Source: Tumebacillus flagellatus (lineage in GTDB: Bacteria > Bacillota > Bacilli > Tumebacillales > Tumebacillaceae). From it: a stretch of DNA of 51,088 nt. The DNA is taken from positions 1 through 51,088 of the forward strand of contig NZ_JMIR01000035.1 of the NCBI RefSeq assembly GCF_000714935.1, in the 5' to 3' direction. Within the stretch, counting starts at the first letter, position 1; each line of letters begins with the position of its first letter. The notes beneath the pieces were generated by a model, which did no database searches, was not told the DNA's origin, and saw nothing but the letters and a program-made list of their open reading frames with translations. The position numbers and the translations under genes were made by a program. Positions 1-7,237 of the stretch are shown here, piece after piece.

Positions 1-100
1 GTGAAAGCATAGACGGCGTGACGATGCCCATTGCTAATTGCGATTGCGTCAAGCCTTTTTTCATGCGGAACTGACGAAGACGTTGCCCGAAGGTTTCCAT
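1..100 (-). CDS. XRE-family HTH regulator, N-terminal fragment (runs off the window)
   Basis: A reading frame begins at an ATG at position 100 on the minus strand and is open to the window edge (33 codons). It starts METFGQRLRQFRMKKGLTQS and continues QLAMGIVTPSMLS, the helix-turn-helix start of an XRE/Cro-type DNA-binding domain. A near-perfect ribosome site (AGGAGGTC) lies about 6 bases upstream of the ATG, which fixes the start. It is divergent from the HTH-TPR regulator at 296, with a 195-base shared intergenic region. Many regulators with this kind of N-terminus carry C-terminal TPRs, so it may be a second RRNPP-type receptor, but the rest is outside the window. The HTH call is firm; the family beyond that is not. 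Confidence 0.75.
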   Translation of the reverse strand, partial: METFGQRLRQFRMKKGLTQSQLAMGIVTPSMLS

Positions 101-232
101 TCTTCCTGACCTCCTATCTGAATTAAGAACATGCGCACACCAAACGCTCTCTATCCGTGATCGTAAATCCTCGGCGTGAAATTCAGCAATTCTCAACTAA
201 ACTAAAAGAATCATCATAATTAATGAAATGCA

Positions 233-261
233 TTGAGTGAAAAGAGGAAATCCAATATAAT
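233..261 (+). promoter_or_regulatory. Sigma-A promoter of the HTH-TPR/peptide cassette
   Basis: TTGAGT at 233-238 and TATAAT at 256-261 are separated by exactly 17 bases. Transcription would start near 268, about 28 bases before the ATG at 296. The TTG that could open a longer reading frame at 233 is itself the -35 box, so the longer N-terminus is excluded. Confidence 0.8.
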
Positions 262-295
262 AGTTTGGAGAATTTGTGAACGGTGGTGGTCACTC

Positions 296-1630
296 ATGTA
301 TCAAACGAAAGAACATGAAACGACAGAAACATTAGGGGAACGTATCCGACGGCTCCGCAAGGAACGTGAAATTTCTCAGGCAAAATTGGCCAAGATGTGC
401 GGAGTAACCATGAGTTGGATCAGCCAAATTGAGACTGGACGAGAGGATGTTTCTCCTGCTCTCTTGAACAAAATGGCCGCCGCATTCAAATTACCGATCC
501 GTGAATTGCTTCTTGGTGAAGAAGAGCATATGGAGATCGTGAGCCGAATTAAGTTGATTGAGGTTTTATTGGAATCAAATCAGCCTGATGAGGCAGAATC
601 TTATATTCAAAGTTTGATCCAGCATCCCGATCTGAATGATAAGGAACGGATGATATTGACTGTTCACTTGGCGGAATGTCGATATCAGCAACAAAGATAT
701 TCTGACACGTTGGACGTTTTACAACCATTAACGAACAAGTTAGAATCCGACAATTACCACGACGCAGAATTTTTAGCAAAAATCAGAAACAATATCGGCA
801 AAGTCTATCATCAACGTCAAGACTACACCAATGCCTATTACAACTATCGAAAAGCCTTTGACTACACATTGCGATTCCCAACCCAAACTATGTTATCTGC
901 TCATATTTCTTTTAACGTAGCAACCACTTTACTGCGCAGAGGGAATCCAGAAGACGCTTTGAGCTATCTTAAACTCGCCCACGAATATTATAAAAATAAC
1001 AATTGTCTTGTTGACTTGGCACATACTATCTACCATCAAGGTATCTCGTATAAAAATTCGAAAGAATTCCAAAAAGCGACAGAGTGCTTTCAAATTGCAA
1101 AAATCATCTTAGAGGCACAAAGTGAATTAAAGCAGGCAATCATTGTTCAACAGGCTAATGCTTCTGAAGTGACAGCACACTACAATCCAACTCTTGCCCT
1201 AGACCAACTCAAAGAATGTTTGGATGCTTATCGCTCACTTCGTGATTTTCCTCGACTCGTTCTTGTTCACTCTAAAATTGCAAAAATTCATCTGAAGCAT
1301 AATCATCAAGAGCAGGCTTATAAACATTTATCAGATGCCGAAAATATTGTATTGTCTCAATCCATCACAGATTGCGGCGTAACAGCAGAATTTTATAAAA
1401 TTCGCACATTATTTGAATACACCATCCGTAATTACATCCAAGCAATAAATTTCGCCAACATGTCTTACGAATTTTTTGGTAAAATAGGTGCATTGAAAGA
1501 TCAAATTGAAGTCATAGAAATTGTTGTTGGTGCATATGAACATCAAGGAGATTTTCAAAATGCACTGTCTTGGGAGAAAAAACGAAGTGAACTCTTTTCG
1601 ATCCTGTATGAAGGGAAAGGAATCCTATGA
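296..1630 (+). CDS. RRNPP-type transcriptional regulator (XRE HTH + TPR)
   Basis: A 444-residue protein with an XRE-type HTH at about residues 13-67 (LGERIRRLRKEREISQAKLA, then a recognition helix around VTMSWISQIETG), followed by a long all-helical region with TPR-like units, for example around HQRQDYTNAYYNYRKAFDY and YHQGISYKNSKEFQKATECF. This is the architecture of PlcR/NprR/Rgg-like receptors (RRNPP family), which bind re-imported signalling peptides. The start at 296 is chosen because the promoter lies just upstream and GGTGGT at 282-287 can serve as ribosome site. The stop overlaps the ATG of the peptide gene at 1627 (ATGA), implying co-translation. The gene is visibly AT-richer than the rest of the window, suggesting acquisition. 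Target genes cannot be seen. Confidence 0.85.
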   Translation: MYQTKEHETTETLGERIRRLRKEREISQAKLAKMCGVTMSWISQIETGREDVSPALLNKMAAAFKLPIRELLLGEEEHMEIVSRIKLIEVLLESNQPDEAESYIQSLIQHPDLNDKERMILTVHLAECRYQQQRYSDTLDVLQPLTNKLESDNYHDAEFLAKIRNNIGKVYHQRQDYTNAYYNYRKAFDYTLRFPTQTMLSAHISFNVATTLLRRGNPEDALSYLKLAHEYYKNNNCLVDLAHTIYHQGISYKNSKEFQKATECFQIAKIILEAQSELKQAIIVQQANASEVTAHYNPTLALDQLKECLDAYRSLRDFPRLVLVHSKIAKIHLKHNHQEQAYKHLSDAENIVLSQSITDCGVTAEFYKIRTLFEYTIRNYIQAINFANMSYEFFGKIGALKDQIEVIEIVVGAYEHQGDFQNALSWEKKRSELFSILYEGKGIL

Positions 1631-1764
1631 AAAAAATCCTACTCGTCATCCTAGTGTTTGGAGTCTGCACCTTATGGAACGCGTACTCATCCACTACAAA
1701 AGCAATTGCTTATGACGATCTGATTGGTCCAAAAGGAGTCATGCAAAATAATTCTCACCTATAG
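1627..1764 (+). CDS. Putative secreted pro-peptide signal (Phr/PapR/NprX-like)
   Basis: This 45-codon gene is too short for usual gene calls. It begins inside the stop codon of the HTH-TPR regulator (ATGA). The N-terminus is MKK followed by a hydrophobic stretch (ILLVILVFGVCTLW), a classic Sec signal peptide. After a polar segment there is a possible signal-peptidase site (AIA before YDD), leaving YDDLIGPKGVMQNNSHL as the exported tail. Size, position directly downstream of an RRNPP receptor, and signal-plus-short-tail structure match pro-peptides of the PapR/NprX/Phr type. The tail resembles none I recognise. A Rho-independent terminator follows the stop at once, so the regulator and peptide form a closed two-gene unit. 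That it acts as the receptor's ligand is inference. Confidence 0.75.
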   Translation: MKKILLVILVFGVCTLWNAYSSTTKAIAYDDLIGPKGVMQNNSHL

Positions 1765-1787
1765 CGCCCATCCGGTGCTTTTTTCTT
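1763..1787 (+). terminator. Rho-independent terminator of the regulator/peptide unit
   Basis: AGCGCC and GGTGCT form a 6-bp stem (one G-U pair) around a 5-base loop, followed by a T-rich run. It overlaps the stop codon of the peptide gene. Confidence 0.65.
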
Positions 1788-1962
1788 ATTCTATAAAATC
1801 AACTCTTCTTCCATCTCTATCTGATTGACGATCCATGCCCCCTCTGTTACTGTTTGAATACAACTGATAAGAATGATGAACTCATTTCCTGGAATGATCT
1901 AGCGGATGTCTCTGACTACGTTATGTCCTCGAAAGTTCTTCAGAGATCGGCTCTTTCACTTC

Positions 1963-2014
1963 AAAATGGCCCGCAAGTGCTCATTTCACCAAATGAGTGT
2001 TTGCGGGCCATTTT
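1963..2014. repeat. Long perfect RNA-type hairpin (24-bp stem, 4-base loop)
   Basis: The arms 1963-1986 and 1991-2014 pair over all 24 positions when three adjacent G-U wobbles are allowed (plus-strand transcript); the loop is CACC. The outer part is AAAATGGCCCGCAA against TTGCGGGCCATTTT, so A- and T-tracts flank a GC core and it could terminate in both directions. It sits in the gene-poor stretch 1790-2040, where I find no convincing gene. A terminator or a small repeat element are the likeliest explanations. Confidence 0.6.
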
Positions 2015-2039
2015 GCATCCATCAAAGTCTCAGCGCAAC

Positions 2040-2069
2040 AAAAAAGGACCGGGCCCTTGGCCCGATCCT
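2040..2069 (-). terminator. Terminator of the mob/tat operon
   Basis: On the minus strand GGATCGGGCC and GGCCCGGTCC form a 10-bp stem (one wobble) around AAG, followed by TTTTTT. It is 12 bases past the tatC stop codon. Confidence 0.85.
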
Positions 2070-2080
2070 TTTCTCTCGTA

Positions 2081-2848
2081 TTACGCGTCTTGATATTCCT
2101 GCTCCTGCGCCGCGAGCATGGCGGCCCGCTTCTTCCAGGACCATTTGGAGATCAAGATCGACACTTCATACAGCAAAATCATCGGCGTCGCCACCGCCAA
2201 GTGCGAGGTCAGCTCCGGCGGGGAGATCATCGAAGCGATGATCACCATGACGAAGTAGGCGTACTTGCGCACTTTGATCAGCGTTTGCGGCGCGAGAATT
2301 CCGATCCGGCTCAAAAACATCACCGCGACCGGCATCTCGAAGATAAACCCGAACGGCAACACCATCATGTTCATGAACGAGAAATAGTTGCTCGCCGTGT
2401 AACTCATCGTGAACCGCGAAGAGCCCAGTTCGTAGAGGAACTTGTACAGCAGCGGAAACACGAGGAAATACCCGAAGCAAATCCCCGCGATGAACATGCC
2501 GAGCACCAGCGGGATGTAGCGGAACGCCACTTTCGCTTCCCGCTCCTCCAGCGCCGGCTGGATGAACTTCCAAACGTGATACAGCAAAAACGGCAGGGTC
2601 AATCCAATCGCCGCCATGCCGGCGACGGTGAAGTAGACTTTGAGAATCTCGCCGGGACCGAGCACCGTCAACTTGATCGGACCGAGCTCCGGAAACATCC
2701 GGTTGGCGTCGTTGACCAAGAAGTTATAGATCGGGTCGACAAACACGAACGTGATGATCAGGCAGATCAAGAAAATGACCAGCACCCAGATGATCCGCTT
2801 GCGCAACTCCGACAGATGGCTGACTAACGGTTGTTCCTCTTGACTCAA
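2081..2848 (-). CDS. tatC: Sec-independent protein translocase subunit TatC
   Basis: This 255-residue polytopic membrane protein shows the TatC signature: an N-terminal LVSHLSELRKRI motif, six hydrophobic segments, a conserved proline-rich turn near FVFPLLYKFL, and FGFIFEMPV. TatC binds the twin-arginine signal of folded, often cofactor-loaded proteins and works with TatA in the cytoplasmic membrane. The TTG at 2848 is preferred: AAGGAG lies 11 bases upstream, and the protein then begins MSQEEQPLVSHL as is usual for TatC. The GTG at 2860 would have no spacing to that site. It follows tatA by 40 bases and ends the operon. Molybdoenzymes are typical Tat substrates, which fits the mob genes upstream. 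Confidence 0.95.
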   Translation of the reverse strand: MSQEEQPLVSHLSELRKRIIWVLVIFLICLIITFVFVDPIYNFLVNDANRMFPELGPIKLTVLGPGEILKVYFTVAGMAAIGLTLPFLLYHVWKFIQPALEEREAKVAFRYIPLVLGMFIAGICFGYFLVFPLLYKFLYELGSSRFTMSYTASNYFSFMNMMVLPFGFIFEMPVAVMFLSRIGILAPQTLIKVRKYAYFVMVIIASMISPPELTSHLAVATPMILLYEVSILISKWSWKKRAAMLAAQEQEYQDA

Positions 2849-2888
2849 CGGGTTGTTCACTCCTTAACCCAAATCGGGGGAGGAATTC

Positions 2889-3146
2889 TTACTTCGATTC
2901 CGCTTGCGCCGCGCTGTCGGTATGCACGTGCTGCGGAGTTTGGAGTTGTTCGGTTTTGACGACGTCGACTTTCTTCGGAGACACGGAGACTTCATCATCC
3001 TCGGTGAGACCCTTGGTCGCCGATTTGAATTCCTTGAGCGTCTTGCCGAATGCTCTGCCGATTTCCGGCAGCTTGTTCGGGCCAAAGATGATGAGTGCGA
3101 GGACGAGAATCAGAATCAATCCCGGAAATCCAATGTTGGAAAACAT
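2889..3146 (-). CDS. tatA: Twin-arginine translocase subunit TatA
   Basis: 85 residues. One N-terminal membrane helix ([16 protein letters not shown]) is followed by the family hinge [20 protein letters not shown] (residues about 21-40), an amphipathic helix and a charged tail. This is the TatA/E type, which oligomerises to form the translocation path recruited by TatC. AGGAGG lies 11 bases before the ATG. It sits between mobB and tatC in the same orientation, so the minimal TatA-TatC pair of Gram-positive bacteria is encoded as a unit here. No separate TatB is seen, as is normal for Bacillota. Confidence 0.93.
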   Translation of the reverse strand: MFSNIGFPGLILILVLALIIFGPNKLPEIGRAFGKTLKEFKSATKGLTEDDEVSVSPKKVDVVKTEQLQTPQHVHTDSAAQAESK

Positions 3147-3175
3147 GCGATACGGTACCTCCTGCGGGAGTATGA

Positions 3176-3703
3176 TTAGTGGGACGGCGGGGCGTTACGC
3201 AGAACCCGCGCCAGGATCATATGGATCAGACCTTCGACATCTTCTCTATCATACACTCCCGCACCCTCGTCCGCAATCGGGGGCCGACTGGATTCGACAG
3301 CGTAGGCGAGAACGTTCGACAACTGTTCAAGTTTCTCCGCCGAGGGCAGGACGATCTTGGACAAATCGGATCGTTTCCAGCCTTCCACGACGATCACGTC
3401 CAGCCCCAGCGCCGGGTCGGACAACTGCTCCAACCAAGCGTCCAGCGGCGGTTCCTCTCGATACGTCCTCTGCCAAAAAGCCTCTGTCCGTCCCGCGACC
3501 AACACCACGTCCGCACCCGCCCCGCGATGTTTCGAAGAGTCCGTCCCCTCCGCGTCCAACCGCAGTTCATGCGCGCCGTCGTGCTTGCAAGTGCCCACGC
3601 GATAGCCGAGTTGCGTCAATCCCGCGACGAGCTTCGCCACCAGCGTGGTCTTGCCGGAGTTTTTATAGCCGACGACCGCGAAAGCGGGAACCCGGCGGGT
3701 CAT
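3176..3703 (-). CDS. mobB: Molybdopterin-guanine dinucleotide biosynthesis adaptor MobB
   Basis: 175 residues, starting at the ATG at 3703 ([20 protein letters not shown]). The P-loop [10 protein letters not shown] sits at residues about 12-21, as in MobB GTPases. A CKHDGAHE motif and [15 protein letters not shown] strands follow, also typical. MobB assists MobA in attaching GMP to molybdopterin. The open frame continues upstream to 3868, but that stretch lies inside the moeA-like gene and has an unlikely composition, so the internal ATG just after the moeA-like stop is chosen. GGGAG lies about 6 bases before it. It is fourth in the minus-strand mob/tat cluster. Confidence 0.9.
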   Translation of the reverse strand: MTRRVPAFAVVGYKNSGKTTLVAKLVAGLTQLGYRVGTCKHDGAHELRLDAEGTDSSKHRGAGADVVLVAGRTEAFWQRTYREEPPLDAWLEQLSDPALGLDVIVVEGWKRSDLSKIVLPSAEKLEQLSNVLAYAVESSRPPIADEGAGVYDREDVEGLIHMILARVLRNAPPSH

Positions 3704-3764
3704 GCGAGACTCCCGAGATTCCCGCGCCCGCGACTCCCCAGCACGCGACTGATTCGTTTTTTCA

Positions 3765-4739
3765 TTACAACAACCCGCCGTGTCCGAGCTCCGCGATTTC
3801 TTGACGTGTGACCGTCTCGCCCGCGAGCACGCGCGGGAGCAACATATCAAACGACGTGAACTCGTCAAAAATCACACAGCCCGGCAGCCCGAAGATCGGC
3901 ATCCCTTCGCGGTACGCCAGCATCATCATCGAACCCGGCAACACCGGCATCCCGTACGAAACAACGTGCGTCGCCGCCGCTTTGATCGCGCCCGGCGTCC
4001 GATCGTCCGGGTCCACCGACATGCCGCCCGTGCAGAGCACCATGTCCGCTCCCTCCGCATGAAACGCTTCAATCGCCGCCCGAATGTCGTCCACCGCGTC
4101 GCCGACGATCTTCTGTTCAATCACACGGGAGCCGAACTTCTCCAGTTTCGCCCGCACCACCGGGCCGAATTTATCTTGAATCCGGCCCTTCAGCACTTCC
4201 GAACCGGTCGTCACGACCCCGACGCGCAAAGCTCGAAACGGTTTGACTGTAAACACATTCATTTCCCGCGCAATTTTTTCGACCGCTTCGACTTTTTCCG
4301 CGCCGACCGTCAGCGGGATGGCACGCAAGCCGCAAATCTTATCGCCGGGCTCCAACACCGTGTTGTTTTTTCTGGAAACGACGGCGATTTCGTCGATCGA
4401 GTTGATGCGGGTCAGGCACTCGATGTCGACTTTCAGCAAGCCTTGAATCGCCGACTTCAGCACGACTTTGCCCTCGTGCGGGTCTTCAAACGTCATGTGC
4501 TCGCCGCCGAGCACCGCCGCCATGCGCAGCGCCGCGTCGTCCTCATGCAGTTCGTCCGCGCCCAATTCGAGGACGTAGATGTGTTCTTTGCCGATCTTGA
4601 GCAGTTCGGGGATGTCTTCTTCGCGGAGGATGTGGCCTTTGGTGAAGGCCCGTCCTTTGAAGACTCCCGGGACGATGCGTGTCAAATCGTGCGCGAGGCG
4701 CATCCCGATCGCGTCTTCGACGCGGACTTCCTTTTTCAC
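3765..4739 (-). CDS. MoeA/MoaB-like molybdopterin-binding protein
   Basis: 324 residues, GTG start with GGGGGAG six bases upstream. The C-terminal half is a MoCF-type molybdopterin-binding domain: LRVGVVTTGSEVLKGRI around residues 172-188, then LCTGGMSVDPDDRTPGAI (the GGxSxxxxD motif) and a downstream GLPG segment (FGLPGCVIF). The protein is shorter than full MoeA (about 400) and lacks its usual domain layout. It therefore looks like the compact MoeA-like or CinA-like class often found with mobA/mobB. It may perform molybdate insertion or bind molybdopterin for hand-over. The neighbours strongly support a role in cofactor maturation; the exact step is uncertain. Confidence 0.85.
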   Translation of the reverse strand: MKKEVRVEDAIGMRLAHDLTRIVPGVFKGRAFTKGHILREEDIPELLKIGKEHIYVLELGADELHEDDAALRMAAVLGGEHMTFEDPHEGKVVLKSAIQGLLKVDIECLTRINSIDEIAVVSRKNNTVLEPGDKICGLRAIPLTVGAEKVEAVEKIAREMNVFTVKPFRALRVGVVTTGSEVLKGRIQDKFGPVVRAKLEKFGSRVIEQKIVGDAVDDIRAAIEAFHAEGADMVLCTGGMSVDPDDRTPGAIKAAATHVVSYGMPVLPGSMMMLAYREGMPIFGLPGCVIFDEFTSFDMLLPRVLAGETVTRQEIAELGHGGLL

Positions 4740-4755
4740 AGAAGCTCCCCCTCTC

Positions 4756-5259
4756 TTATTGCAGCACCGGCAGTTCTTCCGGCCCTTGGTACGGGAATTC
4801 CACCATCATCTCCGAGCGGTCTTCCGTCACGTAGAAGCGGCAGCCGACGTTTTGCTGCATCCACATCAGCGCGTCGCGCGGCACGTCGAAGCCGTCGCAG
4901 TAGATCTGATGCTCCGGCAGTTCCGACTCCGGATCATCCGCTTTCAAATAGAGCTTAAAGCGCGAATTCGGGTTCTCTGCATCTTCGAGAATGTAAAAAA
5001 CGAACAGGTCGCGGTGCTCCCGCAGCGCTTCCTTGCCAAACTCCGCAAACGCGCGCACAAACGGTGCCTGCGGGTCTTCCGCCACGATCGCGTACTCTTG
5101 GCCGTTCTCCGTCCCGGCGATAAACTCGCGGAGGAATTTGTCGCGCGCGGCAAAGTCGCTTTTCTTCTCCTCGCCGATTTTGCAGCGGAAATTCCACTCA
5201 AACCACGCCGCCGCTTCCCGGTCGCCGCCATATCCCAAAGCCAACAAGTATTCACTCAT
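4756..5259 (-). CDS. Unknown protein encoded within the mob cluster
   Basis: 167 residues starting MSEYLLALGYGGDREAAAWF. The ATG at 5259 overlaps the last codons of mobA, and the stop is 17 bases before the moeA-like start, so it is translated as part of the operon. The protein is acidic, soluble and has no signal peptide or membrane segment. Near the C-terminus there is a CDGFDVPRDALMWMQQNVGC segment with two cysteines. I do not recognise a family. Its position suggests an accessory role in molybdenum-cofactor or molybdoenzyme maturation, but nothing in the protein itself shows this. Confidence 0.75.
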   Translation of the reverse strand: MSEYLLALGYGGDREAAAWFEWNFRCKIGEEKKSDFAARDKFLREFIAGTENGQEYAIVAEDPQAPFVRAFAEFGKEALREHRDLFVFYILEDAENPNSRFKLYLKADDPESELPEHQIYCDGFDVPRDALMWMQQNVGCRFYVTEDRSEMMVEFPYQGPEELPVLQ

Positions 5260-5902
5260 GCTGTTCAAATCCTTCTCTCTTCCATAAGATACACGCCCGC
5301 TCATACTCCTCTGGCGTGTTCATGTTCAAAAACGGATCCGGCGCGCCTCCCGCCCACCGCTCCGTCGGTATGTAGAGCACATTCAACTTCGCCAAAAAAC
5401 GCCGCATCGCATTCTCGCCCTGCGCCAACTGGGCTGCTGCAACTTCGCGCACGCGAGCCCGATACACGGCACAAACCGGAAAGAGATGTCCGTCTCCTCC
5501 CTCACAGGGCACCACGGCGTCCAACTCCGGGTCTCCCTCCAACTCCGCCAGCAAATCGCGCAACACTTCGGCGCGCAGAAACGGCAGATCGCAGCTCAGC
5601 AACACGGCCGCCCGCTCCGGCTCCATCCCTTGAAGCCCTGCATGCAAGCCCGCCAACGGCCCTTGACCGGGATAAACATCCCGGATCGAAGCAAGACCAA
5701 AGTCCCGCATACGGCGTGCGTCAACCGGATCATTCGTAACCGCGATGACTTCTTGGCATACCGTCCTCAGTCTATCATAAGAATGCATCAACAAAGGACG
5801 GTTGGCAAACGTCAGCCACTGTTTCGGCACACCCATACGCATCGACTTGCCGCCGGATAAAATGATTCCTTTTGCAACCGAAATTTCATTTAATTTGTTC
5901 AT
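5252..5902 (-). CDS. mobA: Molybdenum cofactor guanylyltransferase MobA
   Basis: 216 residues. The nucleotidyltransferase signature LSGGKSMRMGVPKQ lies at residues 15-28, followed by DVYPGQGPLAGLHAGLQ and LSCDLPFL (metal-binding Asp), all typical of MobA. It transfers GMP from GTP to Mo-molybdopterin. It is the first gene of the mob/tat cluster. The assigned ATG at 5902 has an unusually distant ribosome site (GAGGAG about 23 bases upstream), and TATACT lies just before the ATG, so the true start or the mode of initiation is unclear. The LSGGK motif is safely inside the frame. Confidence 0.92.
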   Translation of the reverse strand: MNKLNEISVAKGIILSGGKSMRMGVPKQWLTFANRPLLMHSYDRLRTVCQEVIAVTNDPVDARRMRDFGLASIRDVYPGQGPLAGLHAGLQGMEPERAAVLLSCDLPFLRAEVLRDLLAELEGDPELDAVVPCEGGDGHLFPVCAVYRARVREVAAAQLAQGENAMRRFLAKLNVLYIPTERWAGGAPDPFLNMNTPEEYERACILWKREGFEQHE

Positions 5903-6032
5903 AGTAAGTATAGGAATGTAATTTTCTCCTCTAGGGCTACTGTCATATACAAGGTGCCTATGCTACACTACAAGTATCTGGAAGACCCTTTGAAGCCCAC
6001 AGACGTTTTGCAGGAAAGGAGTCGTACTCGCC

Positions 6033-7160
6033 ATGTTGACCATCCTTCGATTCCTGACCAATTACGAAGCGTTTTTGGTCATGGCACGTTGTTTTTTGAC
6101 GTTGCTTTTGTTGCTATTTGCGGGGAATCCCGCCATGGTGGGCGCGTTTTTTTACTTTGCAGGCACATCGCTTGGTCTTCTGCTTACGTATCGACGTTGG
6201 CAGAACCGCCACGTCCTTTGGCACGCGGTCAAAGTGCTGGATCTCTTCGTCGTCTCCGGCATGGTCTATCTCGGCGGCGGTCTGGACAGTGATCTCTACT
6301 ACTATTATTATCTGACAATGGCGATTGCGTCTTACATTCATGAAGATTCATACGCCCTGAACTTGGCGTTCACGGTTGCGGTCAACGCCGTCTATTTGGT
6401 GACGCTCTTGCTGTCGCCGGGAACGGTGACGTGGCAAGCGATCGTGTTTCGGTCGGTGATGTTTCTCGCGGTGTCGCTGTTGTTCCCGGTGATGTCGTAT
6501 GTCGAGCATCAGCGACAAGCGACGGAGGAGCGGGAACGCCGCGCTCAAGCGGAACGAGACCGCTTGGAGCGCGAGATGGAGAGCATGAACCGCGAAGTGG
6601 CACAGTATGCGTTTGACCTGCACCAGATGGCGGTGCTGGATCAGCTGACGAAGCTCCACAACCACAACTATTTTCACACGCGAATCATCGTGGAAACCGA
6701 AAAGTCCAAACAGCAAGGCAAGTCGGTCGCGTTGATTTTGTTCGATATCGACAACTTCAAGCGCGTCAATGACACGTACGGACATTCTGTCGGCGATGAA
6801 GTGCTGCGCTCGATTTCCAGCCGTTTGCTGCAGGTCTCGCAAGGCACGTATTGGGTGCCCTGCCGCGTGGGCGGTGAAGAGTTGGCGCTGTTGGTGCCCG
6901 ACGCCGACTTGCAAGCCGGGTACGAAGCGGCGGAGCGCGTGCGCTCGGAGATCGAAAAAGTGCGGGTGCCGATCCCGACGGGCGAGTTGCTCAACGTCTC
7001 CGTCTCGGTCGGCGTGGCGTCGTTCCCGGAGAACTGCAGCACCCACCAGCAGATGATCGACCGCGCCGACCAAGCGATGTACGCCGCCAAGCGCGGCGGC
7101 AAAAACCGCACGGTCAAATATGACGAGGGGCTCGCGTCTTGCAAAACCCCGACAATGTAA
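6033..7160 (+). CDS. Membrane-bound diguanylate cyclase (GGDEF protein)
   Basis: 375 residues. Five or six hydrophobic segments fill residues 4-155, a charged coiled coil follows (about 158-197), then a GGDEF domain (about 200-365). Key elements are DQLTKLHNHNYF (203-214), metal-binding FDIDNFK (237-243), NDTYGHSVGDE and the active-site GGEEL at 280-284. The last position is Leu instead of the usual Phe, and there is no RxxD inhibitory site in the expected place, so feedback inhibition by c-di-GMP may be absent. It would make c-di-GMP from two GTP in response to a signal in or near the membrane. AAAGGAG lies 11 bases upstream of the ATG. It is a single gene closed by its own terminator. Confidence 0.9.
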   Translation: MLTILRFLTNYEAFLVMARCFLTLLLLLFAGNPAMVGAFFYFAGTSLGLLLTYRRWQNRHVLWHAVKVLDLFVVSGMVYLGGGLDSDLYYYYYLTMAIASYIHEDSYALNLAFTVAVNAVYLVTLLLSPGTVTWQAIVFRSVMFLAVSLLFPVMSYVEHQRQATEERERRAQAERDRLEREMESMNREVAQYAFDLHQMAVLDQLTKLHNHNYFHTRIIVETEKSKQQGKSVALILFDIDNFKRVNDTYGHSVGDEVLRSISSRLLQVSQGTYWVPCRVGGEELALLVPDADLQAGYEAAERVRSEIEKVRVPIPTGELLNVSVSVGVASFPENCSTHQQMIDRADQAMYAAKRGGKNRTVKYDEGLASCKTPTM

Positions 7161-7171
7161 AGTCTAGTGAA

Positions 7172-7212
7172 GCAGCACGGAATTGGCAAACGCCGTTTCC
7201 GTGCTGTTTTTT
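7172..7212 (+). terminator. Terminator after the diguanylate cyclase
   Basis: CAGCACGGAA pairs with TTCCGTGCTG around an internal loop, followed by a TTTTTT run. Confidence 0.8.
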
Positions 7213-7237
7213 GCTGTTATCCGCAGTTTTTTCAGGG

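Noticed and set aside
233-295. A longer N-terminus of the HTH-TPR regulator starting at TTG 233
   Set aside because: The TTG is the -35 box and TATAAT lies within this stretch, so it is upstream of the transcription start.
1854-2093. A 79-codon frame starting with TTG in the gap after the first terminator
   Set aside because: It has no ribosome site, runs through the 24-bp hairpin and the tatC terminator, and its protein resembles nothing known.
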